From IMG/VR virus record IMGVR_UViG_3300032267_000432, positions 1 to 44,224 of that record: a stretch of 44,224 bases of DNA. One strand, 5' to 3'. Below the pieces are notes generated by a model. It was not told the DNA's origin. It worked only from the letters and a program-made list of their open reading frames with translations, and did no database searches. The stretch comes from a virus. A program made the translations under genes and the position numbers. Below are positions 16,520 through 23,542 of this stretch, piece after piece (position 1 is the stretch's first letter; every line of letters begins with the position of its first letter).

Positions 16520-17079
16520 CCATTAAAAATTTTGATGGAGGTCTCGACCTCGCAGGCAGTAGCCCTGTTTCAGTGTATGTAGGCATAGACCAGTCATATA
16601 GTGGATTTGCTATAACCCTGCTAGGAGAGGACAACGCCTTTTTTACTCAGGTGTTTAAATCTGATTTACGAGGTATAGACCGTTTGGTAGAGATTAGGGC
16701 ATTTCTTAGTAATGTCCTATTTGATACGCCCATCAAAATTTTAGATGTAGCCATGGAAGATTACGCTTACGCAGGCTCAGGCAGGGTGTTCCACCTAGGT
16801 GAACTAGGCGGGATGGTTAAGCTTGAGTGTCATGCTTCTGGTCACTACCCCCTACTGGTGCCGCCTACCAGTTTAAAAAAGTATGTAACAGGTAAGGGAA
16901 CGGGTATACAAAAGAACCAGATGCTACTTCACATTTATAAGAAGTGGGGTGTAGAATTCACGGACGACAACGCCGCAGATTCCTATTCTCTAGCTAGGGT
17001 GGTTTCTGGCAAGCATGAGTTAGCGTATGAAAAAGATGTGTACGAAAAACTACAAGACGTTAAATTTAGGGAACGATAA
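16516..17079 (+). CDS. RuvC-like Holliday junction resolvase
   Basis: A 187-residue protein with an RNase H fold signature: YVGIDQSYSGFAI (D25), VAMEDYAY (E81), PPTSLKKYVTGKG and DDNAADSYSLA (about 150-160, acidic triad). The order D...E...DxxxD matches RuvC and phage RuvC-like nucleases that resolve four-way junctions before packaging. A 15-residue arm precedes the first strand. It overlaps both neighbours by a few bases. Confidence 0.85.
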   Translation: MTIKNFDGGLDLAGSSPVSVYVGIDQSYSGFAITLLGEDNAFFTQVFKSDLRGIDRLVEIRAFLSNVLFDTPIKILDVAMEDYAYAGSGRVFHLGELGGMVKLECHASGHYPLLVPPTSLKKYVTGKGTGIQKNQMLLHIYKKWGVEFTDDNAADSYSLARVVSGKHELAYEKDVYEKLQDVKFRER

Positions 17080-17630
17080 TGACAACTCTAGTTGGTGTGC
17101 AGTACGAAGACAAATGCGTTTTAGGCGCAGACAGTCAGGTAACTGATGTCGATGGTCGTATCCAACGACATACACAGATGATGAAAATTTCTCAACGTGG
17201 CGACCTTTTAATTGCTGGCTCTGGTGAGGTTAACCCTTGTGATATCGCACAGCATATTTGGAATCCACCTAAGTTAACAGCAGCGCACAAAAAAGACGTT
17301 TATCATTTTGCTATTACTAAGGTTGTCCCCTCTTTACGTAAGTGTTTAAAAGATAACGGGTATAACTTTGAAGAAGAACGAGATAAAAGCAGTAACGAGC
17401 AGCGGTTTCACTTTTTAATTGCTGTCGGCGGAGAGATTTTTGATATTAGTGACGACCTATCAGTCACTCGTTCTCAAGACGGGCTATACGCCGTAGGCAA
17501 CGGCTCAGCATATGCTTTAGGAGCGCTTCATGCTGGTGCTAAAGCCGAAGAGGCATTAGAAATTGCAGAAAAACTAGACGCCTATACCTCAGGGCCATTT
17601 CAAGTAGTAGAACAAGAAAAGGTAGGCTGA
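17079..17630 (+). CDS. HslV/proteasome-beta-like Ntn hydrolase
   Basis: A 183-residue protein starting MTTLVGV. Removal of Met would expose Thr2 as the N-terminal nucleophile; GADSQVTD supplies the Asp (about 18) and MMKIS the Lys (about 36) of proteasome and HslV active sites, and LLIAGSGEV and FHFLIAVGG are core strands of this fold. The length fits HslV and beta-type subunits. No ATPase partner gene is next to it, although AAA+ proteins occur elsewhere in the window. Role could be degradation of host or phage proteins. Confidence 0.7.
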   Translation: MTTLVGVQYEDKCVLGADSQVTDVDGRIQRHTQMMKISQRGDLLIAGSGEVNPCDIAQHIWNPPKLTAAHKKDVYHFAITKVVPSLRKCLKDNGYNFEEERDKSSNEQRFHFLIAVGGEIFDISDDLSVTRSQDGLYAVGNGSAYALGALHAGAKAEEALEIAEKLDAYTSGPFQVVEQEKVG

Positions 17631-17797
17631 TGCCAAAATATGATTTTACCTGTGTTAACTGTGACCGTACAGTTGAGATGCACTTTGCCTTTGATGCTGC
17701 ACAACGTCCTTCTTGCGAAGGTTGCGGAGAGTTTATGATTAAATCTTACACACCACCATCAGTGCAGTTTAAAGGTGGAGGGTGGGGCGGTCAATGA
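17630..17797 (+). CDS. FmdB-like zinc ribbon protein (55 aa)
   Basis: Starts on a TGATG overlap with the Ntn hydrolase and encodes 55 residues, beginning MPKYDFTCVNCDRTVEM. CVNC and CEGCG form a two-knuckle zinc ribbon with the layout of FmdB-type regulatory proteins; the tail is Gly-rich and ends GGGWGGQ, as often seen in that family. Function in phages is unknown. Confidence 0.72.
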   Translation: MPKYDFTCVNCDRTVEMHFAFDAAQRPSCEGCGEFMIKSYTPPSVQFKGGGWGGQ

Positions 17798-17955
17798 TTG
17801 ATAAGAGTAACTATTCTTACAAAGGATTACCAGTAGTAGTTGCAGATGATGATTTTATTGAGCATTTGTACGAAAATGGTTTTGATAAAACTATAGATGT
17901 TGCTGAATTAAACGAAGAGTGGGTTGATTGGGCTAGGGAGAACGTAAATGAGTAA
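17794..17955 (+). CDS. Small acidic protein (53 aa)
   Basis: The ATG at 17794 overlaps the previous stop (ATGA). It encodes 53 residues with a short beta start (YKGLPVVVADDD) and an acidic helical end (LNEEWVDWARENVNE). It overlaps the next gene by eight bases, so the chain of small genes is probably translated as a coupled series. No recognisable domain. Confidence 0.55.
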   Translation: MIDKSNYSYKGLPVVVADDDFIEHLYENGFDKTIDVAELNEEWVDWARENVNE

Positions 17956-18193
17956 GACGCAAGACAAGCGAGCAGCGCGTGTTGCTGAACAACAAGAGTT
18001 TATTAAGAAACGTCGTACAGCTCAGTTAGCTGTATTTGAGTCAAACTTTAACGCTGGTTTACAGTTTTATAATGACAACAAAGACAAGATGTCAGAAGAA
18101 GAAATTGCCCTTATTGATAAAGAGATTGAAGACAACCTAGCCCTAATCCATAATATAAAAAAAGAGTGGGGTTTAGATGGCCAAGAGTCATAA
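17948..18193 (+). CDS. Small helical protein (81 aa)
   Basis: An 81-residue protein predicted to be a charged helical hairpin: a basic first helix (KRAARVAEQQEFIKKRRTAQ) and an acidic second half (MSEEEIALIDKEIEDN). Unknown family. It overlaps both neighbours, so it belongs to the same operon as the Ntn hydrolase. Confidence 0.55.
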   Translation: MSKTQDKRAARVAEQQEFIKKRRTAQLAVFESNFNAGLQFYNDNKDKMSEEEIALIDKEIEDNLALIHNIKKEWGLDGQES

Positions 18194-18410
18194 GAAAAAA
18201 GACTTGCTAGAGGACGGTTGGATGACCTCTGATGAGTTTGTAGACCGCCTTACCCTTGGACTTAGGGAGTATTTAAGCTCTAATTGGGGCCACGCTAAAG
18301 GTCAGCTACATCATCCAGAAGACTTAGCAACTACTGCTTCAATTTATATGGAAGTTGCTTACAGAGTTATTGCAGACTTTAGCGGTTGTCGCCATGGCAA
18401 AGGGAATTAG
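18177..18410 (+). CDS. Uncharacterised protein (77 aa)
   Basis: A 77-residue protein, helical in pattern (DEFVDRLTLGLREYLSS, then DLATTASIYMEVAYRVIADF), with a basic start and end. No family recognised. It overlaps the preceding gene by 17 bases and the following gene by 17. Confidence 0.5.
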   Translation: MAKSHKKKDLLEDGWMTSDEFVDRLTLGLREYLSSNWGHAKGQLHHPEDLATTASIYMEVAYRVIADFSGCRHGKGN

Positions 18411-18615
18411 AGAACTAAAGCCTGATTACACAGGCACTATGGAGTATGCGGACCAGATTTGCCATGAATGCCCTAACTGTGAGTCTAGTCTGTGGAATAT
18501 AAAGGCTAGTTTTCAGGATTACGAGTTAGCCCAGTATTTGCTGGATATGGAGTGTTCTGTTTGCGGCAGCTATGCCAAGGCTCCCACGCCTTTAGACAGA
18601 CCAACTTTAATTTAG
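18394..18615 (+). CDS. Zinc ribbon protein (73 aa)
   Basis: The ATG at 18394 (MAKGIRELKPDY) is taken because the longer frame would overlap its neighbour heavily. The 73 residues contain CHECPNC and, about 40 residues later, CSVCGS, two knuckles of a zinc ribbon. It ends the operon that began at 9035. The following 50 bases before SpoVS carry TTGTAT and TATTCG at 16 bp spacing, a weak promoter candidate. Confidence 0.55.
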   Translation: MAKGIRELKPDYTGTMEYADQICHECPNCESSLWNIKASFQDYELAQYLLDMECSVCGSYAKAPTPLDRPTLI

Positions 18616-18667
18616 ACTGCATAATTGTATCTACGGGGTTCCACACTATTCGTAAACCGAGGTACAC

Positions 18668-18946
18668 ATGTCCGAACCAAAAGATGAACAAATCCTACGC
18701 GTCGGCGCAGGAAGCAACCCACAAGCTGTAGCATCAGCTATTGCCCACAGCATTTATGAAACTCGCACTTGCAAAATTCGTGCAGTCGGTGCTGGCGCAG
18801 TAAACCAAGCCGTTAAGGCAATTGCTATTGCCCGTGGATACACAGCTCCACGAGGTCTAGACCTTCTTTGCATCCCTGGCTTCTCAAGCATTGACAGCCA
18901 TGATGGTCAGATTTCCGCAATTGTTTTTGATGTAAAAGCAAGTTAA
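18668..18946 (+). CDS. spoVS: SpoVS-like protein
   Basis: A 92-residue protein matching the stage V sporulation protein S family almost end to end: LRVGAGSNPQAVASAIA, then RAVGAGAVNQAVKAIAIARG and LDLLCIPGFS. SpoVS is a small Alba-fold, nucleic-acid-binding protein known from Bacillus, Thermus and actinobacterial relatives. In a phage it may affect host development or act as a nucleoid or RNA-binding factor. GAGGT at 18659-18663 serves as ribosome binding site. Confidence 0.88.
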   Translation: MSEPKDEQILRVGAGSNPQAVASAIAHSIYETRTCKIRAVGAGAVNQAVKAIAIARGYTAPRGLDLLCIPGFSSIDSHDGQISAIVFDVKAS

Positions 18947-19007
18947 CCCTGTATTTCTATCCCAATAGCTATACCCTGTTATTACTCCTAAGGCCAAAGG
19001 AAACCAT

Positions 19008-19349
19008 ATGAAAAAAGACTCAACAAAGAACTCAGCACCGATTGCTCCGACATCTGCGGAACCATCAAACGCTGCAGGTTCAAAGCCACAAGTTGCTAGA
19101 CCTGTAAAGGGAACACTTGTGAAGAAGACTGGCAACGCTAAGGGTGCAACAGACCCTTACACACAGGCAAAGCCAGCACGTAAGAACATTCTTGGACAAC
19201 TCGCTCGCGGTGGCGCTCGCTACGGCATTCGTGTTAAGTTCCAGAAGAGTGTTGCTCCAGAAGCAGGTGCTACTCAAGGTAACGGCCGCATTTTTAGCTC
19301 AGCCATTAACCGTCAAAGCCCTAACTTCAAAGACGGCAGCAACAACTAA
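19008..19349 (+). CDS. Basic Ala/Pro/Lys-rich protein
   Basis: A 113-residue protein with low complexity: a Ser/Pro/Ala N-terminal half and a basic half (KPARKNILGQLARGGARYG). An AAAGGA ribosome binding site precedes it. The composition suggests DNA or RNA binding, perhaps in the virion, but there is no fold signature. It is followed by a strong terminator. Confidence 0.55.
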   Translation: MKKDSTKNSAPIAPTSAEPSNAAGSKPQVARPVKGTLVKKTGNAKGATDPYTQAKPARKNILGQLARGGARYGIRVKFQKSVAPEAGATQGNGRIFSSAINRQSPNFKDGSNN

Positions 19350-19365
19350 AACTTAATAGCTAGAG

Positions 19366-19390
19366 GCCCCGCTATATGCGGGGCTTTTTG
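19366..19390 (+). terminator. Intrinsic terminator
   Basis: GCCCCGC (19366-19372) and GCGGGGC (19378-19384) pair around TATAT, followed by TTTTTG. A textbook rho-independent terminator ending the SpoVS transcription unit. Confidence 0.93.
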
Positions 19391-19423
19391 CATTTTGGGA
19401 ATATATTTTATATTAGATTGTTA

Positions 19424-19483
19424 TATACTATAGATGACCGCTCAACCGAGGGTCACTTAACTTATATCGTCTAAGGAGATATA
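19424..19483 (+). promoter_or_regulatory. hsp20 promoter and leader hairpin
   Basis: TATACT at 19424-19429 is a good -10 with no clear -35. The leader contains TGACC and GGTCA arms and a second hairpin, TATATC (19463-19468) with GATATA (19478-19483), which holds most of the AAGGAG ribosome binding site in its loop. Such a fold could tune translation with temperature, as known for other small heat-shock genes. Confidence 0.45.
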
Positions 19484-19485
19484 TT

Positions 19486-20034
19486 ATGGCTTCAGGCTAC
19501 CCAATGGGCTCACCACATGAAAGAAATCAAGAATGGTCGATTCCCCATCAACCAAAGCAAATACCAGTAGGAACTCAACAGCTTATTAAGGGTTATCAAC
19601 TAGCTGCAGAACGTTCCGTAGACCCATTTAAGGCGCTACACAATATGCTAGACCCGTGGACATTCGGGTTTGAGCGTCACCTAGAGTTCTTCCAGAACCT
19701 AGAAGACGTTCGTATTAAGTCCAACTACCCCCCATACAACATCAAGACACTGCCCGATAATAAGGCAGAAATTGAGCTTGCTATCGCGGGATTTAAGAAA
19801 GATGATGTTAAGATTACCTACAAAGACAACATCATTACAGTCGAAGGCAACCGCGGCGAAGACGATGCGGAGTACTCATATAAGGGTATTGCAACACGTA
19901 ACTTTGTACAAAAGTTTGCAGTTGCAGACGACGTAATTGTAGGAGACGCAAAACTATCTGATGGTTTCTTAATCATTGAGCTAGAGCGCCTCATTCCCGA
20001 AGGCAAAAAAGAAAAAACAATCAAGATTAAATAA
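19486..20034 (+). CDS. hsp20: Small heat shock protein, Hsp20/alpha-crystallin
   Basis: A 182-residue protein. An N-terminal arm of about 75 residues is followed by an alpha-crystallin domain with PPYNIKTL, IELAIAGFKKDDVKI, ITVEGN and RNFVQKFAV. The usual I-x-I/V-type tail is represented by KTIKIK. Hsp20 chaperones bind unfolding proteins as oligomers; phage versions are common in large marine and freshwater myoviruses, sometimes tied to tail assembly. It is a single-gene unit with its own promoter and terminator. Confidence 0.92.
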   Translation: MASGYPMGSPHERNQEWSIPHQPKQIPVGTQQLIKGYQLAAERSVDPFKALHNMLDPWTFGFERHLEFFQNLEDVRIKSNYPPYNIKTLPDNKAEIELAIAGFKKDDVKITYKDNIITVEGNRGEDDAEYSYKGIATRNFVQKFAVADDVIVGDAKLSDGFLIIELERLIPEGKKEKTIKIK

Positions 20035-20080
20035 GGCTGTCCATGGACGTCCACTGACGTTCACCAGTGTTATTATATGA

Positions 20081-20110
20081 TTGCAAGACGTACTGTAACC
20101 CTGTTATAGT
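20081..20110 (+). promoter_or_regulatory. Sigma-70-like promoter facing a terminator
   Basis: TTGCAA (20081-20086) and TATAGT (20105-20110) are spaced by 18 bases. Transcription from about 20117 would reach the strong hairpin at 20136-20166 at once, giving an RNA of about 55 bases, unless the terminator is read through. Confidence 0.45.
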
Positions 20111-20135
20111 ACGACTCCCCCTTTTTGTACCGTGA

Positions 20136-20178
20136 CCCCCTGCTAAATAAAATATTTAGCAGGGGGTTTACTTTACTT
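20136..20178 (+). terminator. Intrinsic terminator after hsp20
   Basis: CCCCCTGCTAAATA (20136-20149) pairs perfectly with TATTTAGCAGGGGG (20153-20166) around AAA, then TTTACTTTACTT. A 14-bp stem and a T-rich tail make a strong terminator. It could also stop transcription on the opposite strand. Confidence 0.9.
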
Positions 20179-20200
20179 ACCATCTCTGATTCTTTATGAT
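20172..20200 (+). promoter_or_regulatory. Promoter for the 20242 operon
   Basis: TTTACT (20172-20177) and TATGAT (20195-20200) are spaced by 17 bases, in the gap between the hsp20 terminator and the next gene. It would give a leader of about 35 bases with GGGGCGAAAGG before the ATG at 20242. Confidence 0.5.
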
Positions 20201-20241
20201 ACGCTTACTATCACACACGAGACGGGGCGAAAGGACAACCT

Positions 20242-20541
20242 ATGCCTAGGGAAGCAGACAAAAAGAGTCTGGGTGATTTGCTTAGTGAATTAGAAGCAAA
20301 TCCAAAGAGAAGCAAAAGCGCAGGTGCGTGTATTTGCGGTCGATGGTTAACAACTATTGATAAAGATACAGTAGAGCGTATGTATAAAGCATTCGGTGGA
20401 ACAAAGATTCTTGTAGATATTTCTAATTACTTTTCTGCAATTAAAGAAGTGTACCCAGAGATTCCATTAGAAAAAACAACGTTCTATATGCACTTCAGAA
20501 GAAAATGCTCATGCTACAGAAACAACGGAGATAATGCCTGA
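20242..20541 (+). CDS. Uncharacterised protein with Cys pairs (99 aa)
   Basis: A 99-residue protein. GACICGRW near residue 29-36 and KCSCYRN near the C-terminus give two Cys-x-Cys pairs that could bind one metal. The middle is helical (DTVERMYKAFGG, ISNYFSAIKEVYP). The helical segment with basic flanks resembles small DNA-binding proteins such as terminase small subunits, but this is not a firm match. It overlaps the phosphoesterase gene by one base. Confidence 0.5.
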   Translation: MPREADKKSLGDLLSELEANPKRSKSAGACICGRWLTTIDKDTVERMYKAFGGTKILVDISNYFSAIKEVYPEIPLEKTTFYMHFRRKCSCYRNNGDNA

Positions 20542-21572
20542 TGACAACAAAATTAAGCTTAAACGATATTTTAGATATGGCTATAGTAGATGCGGAAGTC
20601 GCTCCTACTAGCTGGGCTTGGCCACCAATACAACAAGCAAAGCCAACAGTTATTAAGCCAGCAGAATATAAAGAAAAACAAGCAACAAAAAATGGATTTA
20701 AATTATTCGTATTTGTACCTGACCCACAGATTGGTTACCGCAAGTACGAAGATGGAACACTAGACCCATTCCACGATGAAGCAGCAATTGATGTACATTT
20801 CCAACTACTTGCATACATGGAAAAACGCTACGGCGTAGATGAGATTGTGCACCTAGGCGATTACTTAGACCTACCAACAATGGGTAAGTACGCGCAAGAG
20901 GAAATGTTTGCACACACTGTGCAGCCAGCACTTGATTACGGCCACGCTTTGCTAGCTAAACAACGTGCTACTTGCCCAACTGCAAAGATTACTTTAATTG
21001 AAGGTAACCACGACTGCCGTATGCAGAAGTACGTAACAATGAACGCCATGGCTTCTAAGGGTATTAAACGCGCAGGCGCTACTCCAGAAGATTGGCCTGT
21101 TATGTCTATTCCTTACCTACTTCGCCTTGATGAAATTAATGTTAATTACGTAGGCGCATACCCAGCAGGAGAGTATTGGATTACCCCACACCTTCGTGCT
21201 GTTCACGGAACTACTGTACGTTCTGGTGGTTCTACAGCATCTGCCTATGTAAACAAGAACCCACACGTTTCCACAGTGTTTGGTCACGCACACCGTCAAG
21301 AAATGCAGTACAAGACTGTAGCTAATGGCGATGGCCCTATCCGTTCTGTATCAGCATCACCAGGTTGCTTATGCCGTGTTGATGGTGCTGTTCCTTCTTA
21401 TGGTGCTGGTTTAAACGACCAGGGACGTCCAGTTAAGCACTGGGAAGACTGGCAACAAGGAATTATGATTGGCTGGGTACATGAAGATGACGGCCATTTC
21501 ACCTTGCAACCTATTCATATTATGGATGGCGAAGCTATTTACGAGGGTAAAGAGTTTAAGGCGACCGTCTAA
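20541..21572 (+). CDS. Calcineurin-like metallophosphoesterase
   Basis: A 343-residue protein. The metal-binding motifs are in order: VPDPQIG (about 59-65, in place of DxH), HLGDYLD (about 105-111), EGNHD (about 154-158), a histidine in AVHGTT (about 217) and FGHAHR (about 247-252). The family cleaves phosphoesters in nucleic acids, nucleotides or proteins; phage members include SbcD-like and lambda phosphatase-like enzymes. No SbcC partner is next to it. The N-terminal 50 residues look unstructured. Confidence 0.85.
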   Translation: MTTKLSLNDILDMAIVDAEVAPTSWAWPPIQQAKPTVIKPAEYKEKQATKNGFKLFVFVPDPQIGYRKYEDGTLDPFHDEAAIDVHFQLLAYMEKRYGVDEIVHLGDYLDLPTMGKYAQEEMFAHTVQPALDYGHALLAKQRATCPTAKITLIEGNHDCRMQKYVTMNAMASKGIKRAGATPEDWPVMSIPYLLRLDEINVNYVGAYPAGEYWITPHLRAVHGTTVRSGGSTASAYVNKNPHVSTVFGHAHRQEMQYKTVANGDGPIRSVSASPGCLCRVDGAVPSYGAGLNDQGRPVKHWEDWQQGIMIGWVHEDDGHFTLQPIHIMDGEAIYEGKEFKATV

Positions 21573-21595
21573 AAATACAGGCGTATGATTGAGGC

Positions 21596-22141
21596 ATGGC
21601 TGCCCCACACCAAAATACACAGAATCTAGGCGCTGCAGGTATGCAGGGCACCTACACCAATTATGGTGGAGGTGGAACTCCTGTTGCTCGTTCAGAGCTA
21701 GATTTCTTACGTATTGGTCAAGGCCGTGTACCTCAAGCCGAGTATCCAGACGGTTACCTTGGAACTATTCGTACACGTCGTGACGACCGTGGACGTGGTA
21801 AACCAAACGGAACGTCAGAAAATGTACTTGACAGCTTAAAGACTCGTGTCACTCAGCGTTCATACCAACGCGGTGTTCACCGTGGTGAGCGCATTGACCA
21901 GTCTGATTATTACTACCCTGCAGGTTTAGAAAACACAAGAGGCATTGCTCGACAGATGCAAGCATCTAAAGAGGGAACTGTATATAAAGTCAAGCGTCAC
22001 GTTGAGGCTTATAACTTAGTGCCTGCTCCCCACCTTCCTAACGACGGTAAAGCAGGCCCTACTGTTAAGAGTGATTCACCTGTTAACATTAATAAGGTAC
22101 GTCAAGAGCAAATGTCGCGTATGCGACCACAGTGGAAGTAA
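21596..22141 (+). CDS. Uncharacterised basic Gly/Tyr/Arg-rich protein
   Basis: A 181-residue protein without a recognised domain, rich in Gly, Arg, Tyr and Gln, including GGGGTPVARSEL and SQRSYQRG-type segments. TATGAT lies exactly six bases before its ATG, so the message may be leaderless. It starts a run of short, polar, probably virion-associated or scaffolding-like proteins that continues to 24066. Confidence 0.55.
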   Translation: MAAPHQNTQNLGAAGMQGTYTNYGGGGTPVARSELDFLRIGQGRVPQAEYPDGYLGTIRTRRDDRGRGKPNGTSENVLDSLKTRVTQRSYQRGVHRGERIDQSDYYYPAGLENTRGIARQMQASKEGTVYKVKRHVEAYNLVPAPHLPNDGKAGPTVKSDSPVNINKVRQEQMSRMRPQWK

Positions 22142-22144
22142 AAT

Positions 22145-22534
22145 ATGCCAGGTAAATATGCAGATGGTGTCTACGGTCATAAGCCGTGGGACAAAGACCG
22201 TCCTGGACTTTACGCTCCAGAAGAAGCCGCGTTTCCTCCACAGGAGTACCTAGGGCCCTTTCAGTCTAATCAAGACCGCCTACTTAACCAATCCTTGGCA
22301 ACATGGACCATGAGCAGCGAAGAAATTCAAGCTTATGTGCGCCCAAACTTGCCTCAAATAAACTTATTTCCACCACGATACGGTTATGTAACAGAGGAAA
22401 TTGGTATTCAAGATATAATTGAACTACCTGGTAGAAACCAGAATCAGGTTGGTCAGCGTGTAGAGTCTGATTACTCCAATACTCCAAACACTACACAATC
22501 AACAAGCCGAAACACACTAGGAGGGTCAGTCTAA
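22145..22534 (+). CDS. Uncharacterised protein (129 aa)
   Basis: A 129-residue polar protein with many Pro, Tyr, Asn and Gln residues (KPWDKDRPGLYAPEEAAFPP near the start, PNTTQSTSRNT at the end). No hydrophobic core pattern or known motif. Three bases separate it from its upstream neighbour, and it overlaps the next gene by one base. Confidence 0.5.
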   Translation: MPGKYADGVYGHKPWDKDRPGLYAPEEAAFPPQEYLGPFQSNQDRLLNQSLATWTMSSEEIQAYVRPNLPQINLFPPRYGYVTEEIGIQDIIELPGRNQNQVGQRVESDYSNTPNTTQSTSRNTLGGSV

Positions 22535-22713
22535 TGGGACGTAATAACACAGATTTTAAAGTAGGGCAGGTTCCTGTAACTTTCCAGATGTCCTCAAAGG
22601 ATGGAAGCTGGTCTGGTTCACATACATTTATGTCTAAGAGCCCAGAGCATGCTAAGGCACAAGCTCGGGACACTGGATATAAAGTACATGACGAAGGAAA
22701 GGTTGGAAACTAA
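22534..22713 (+). CDS. Small protein (59 aa)
   Basis: Starts on a TAATG overlap with GGAGGG at 22520-22525. It encodes 59 residues (MGRNNTDFKVGQVPVTFQ at the start) with alternating beta-strand character and the end YKVHDEGKVGN. Unknown family. The one-base overlaps on both sides show it is a real cistron of this operon. Confidence 0.6.
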   Translation: MGRNNTDFKVGQVPVTFQMSSKDGSWSGSHTFMSKSPEHAKAQARDTGYKVHDEGKVGN

Positions 22714-22940
22714 TGCCAGTACCACGTAGAGAAAACAATAAAGCTCGCGCTCCTAAGATTGAAGACGTTAGGGCAGCTTATTTTTCTGGTAAAGTTACCA
22801 CCGAAGAAGCTAACGATTTAACTGATTCAAATAGTTTTTCCATTAAAGAGCATCCACTTAATACTAAAAACTCTAAGCCTAGTGATTTTTCTTTAGACCA
22901 AGCAGCTTATTACGCCCACAAAAGAGCAGGTCTAAATTGA
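22713..22940 (+). CDS. Small protein (75 aa)
   Basis: A 75-residue polar protein (MPVPRRENNKARAPKIEDV at the start), helical in pattern, ending QAAYYAHKRAGLN. No family recognised. It overlaps its neighbours by one and four bases. Confidence 0.55.
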   Translation: MPVPRRENNKARAPKIEDVRAAYFSGKVTTEEANDLTDSNSFSIKEHPLNTKNSKPSDFSLDQAAYYAHKRAGLN

Positions 22941-23149
22941 GTAAAGACCCAGGTCTATTTACCGATAGCACGGGTGAAGGCATGGCTGGGGCTACAGATG
23001 TCAGCCTTGAGACCGTTTATAATGGCACTAAAAGCTGTAAAGCCTGTGGTTCAAGCATGAACCCAGTACAATCATTGAGGGACCAAGACGTTTGCCCAAA
23101 CTGCAACCGTCGTAAGGCCCATCGATTAGTGAAAGGACGCATGTCATAA
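22937..23149 (+). CDS. Zinc ribbon protein (70 aa)
   Basis: TTG start at 22937 in a TTGA overlap; 70 residues. CKACGSSM and CPNCNRRK form a zinc ribbon in the C-terminal half, followed by a basic end. The Gly/Asp/Thr-rich first 30 residues look flexible. Several such zinc ribbons occur in this phage region. Confidence 0.6.
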   Translation: MSKDPGLFTDSTGEGMAGATDVSLETVYNGTKSCKACGSSMNPVQSLRDQDVCPNCNRRKAHRLVKGRMS

Positions 23150-23358
23150 TGGCAGTCAATCAATCACGTTCACTTAACGGAGATATGTCCGAAGGTGCAA
23201 CAGACGGCAAGTATCGTAAGCGCCGTCCTAATACAACTGTAGCTGCTGGCATGGGCGACCAAGATGTGGTTAAGAACCGCGCAGGTCTACACCCATACAT
23301 GAACTATGGTTTTATTAATTCAGAAGAACAATCTAAGGTTAACCCAGCGGGTAACTAA
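23149..23358 (+). CDS. Small protein (69 aa)
   Basis: A 69-residue polar protein with a central KYRKRRPNTTV basic patch and GMGDQDVVKNRAG. No domain visible. One-base overlap with the upstream gene. Confidence 0.5.
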   Translation: MAVNQSRSLNGDMSEGATDGKYRKRRPNTTVAAGMGDQDVVKNRAGLHPYMNYGFINSEEQSKVNPAGN

Positions 23359-23359
23359 C

Positions 23360-23542
23360 ATGGCAAAGACACCACGTCGCCGTGAGTTTGACAGCGTACG
23401 CCAATTTCAAAAGTTTGGTAGTGCGTTAGACAAGCTTGGCAATAAGTCATCAGGTCCAACTAGTAATGTAACTAAGTTAGAAGATTCTGAGTATTACGAG
23501 CGCAAAATGGGCGCCGACATTATTGAGGCGCGTAACAAATGA
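23360..23542 (+). CDS. Small basic protein (60 aa)
   Basis: The ATG at 23360 (MAKTPRRREFDSVRQFQKFG) leaves one base after the previous stop and gives 60 residues; the frame is open further upstream but that would overlap the neighbour. Its MAKTP start resembles the gene at 44030 and may reflect a shared processing or folding need. No known domain. Confidence 0.5.
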   Translation: MAKTPRRREFDSVRQFQKFGSALDKLGNKSSGPTSNVTKLEDSEYYERKMGADIIEARNK

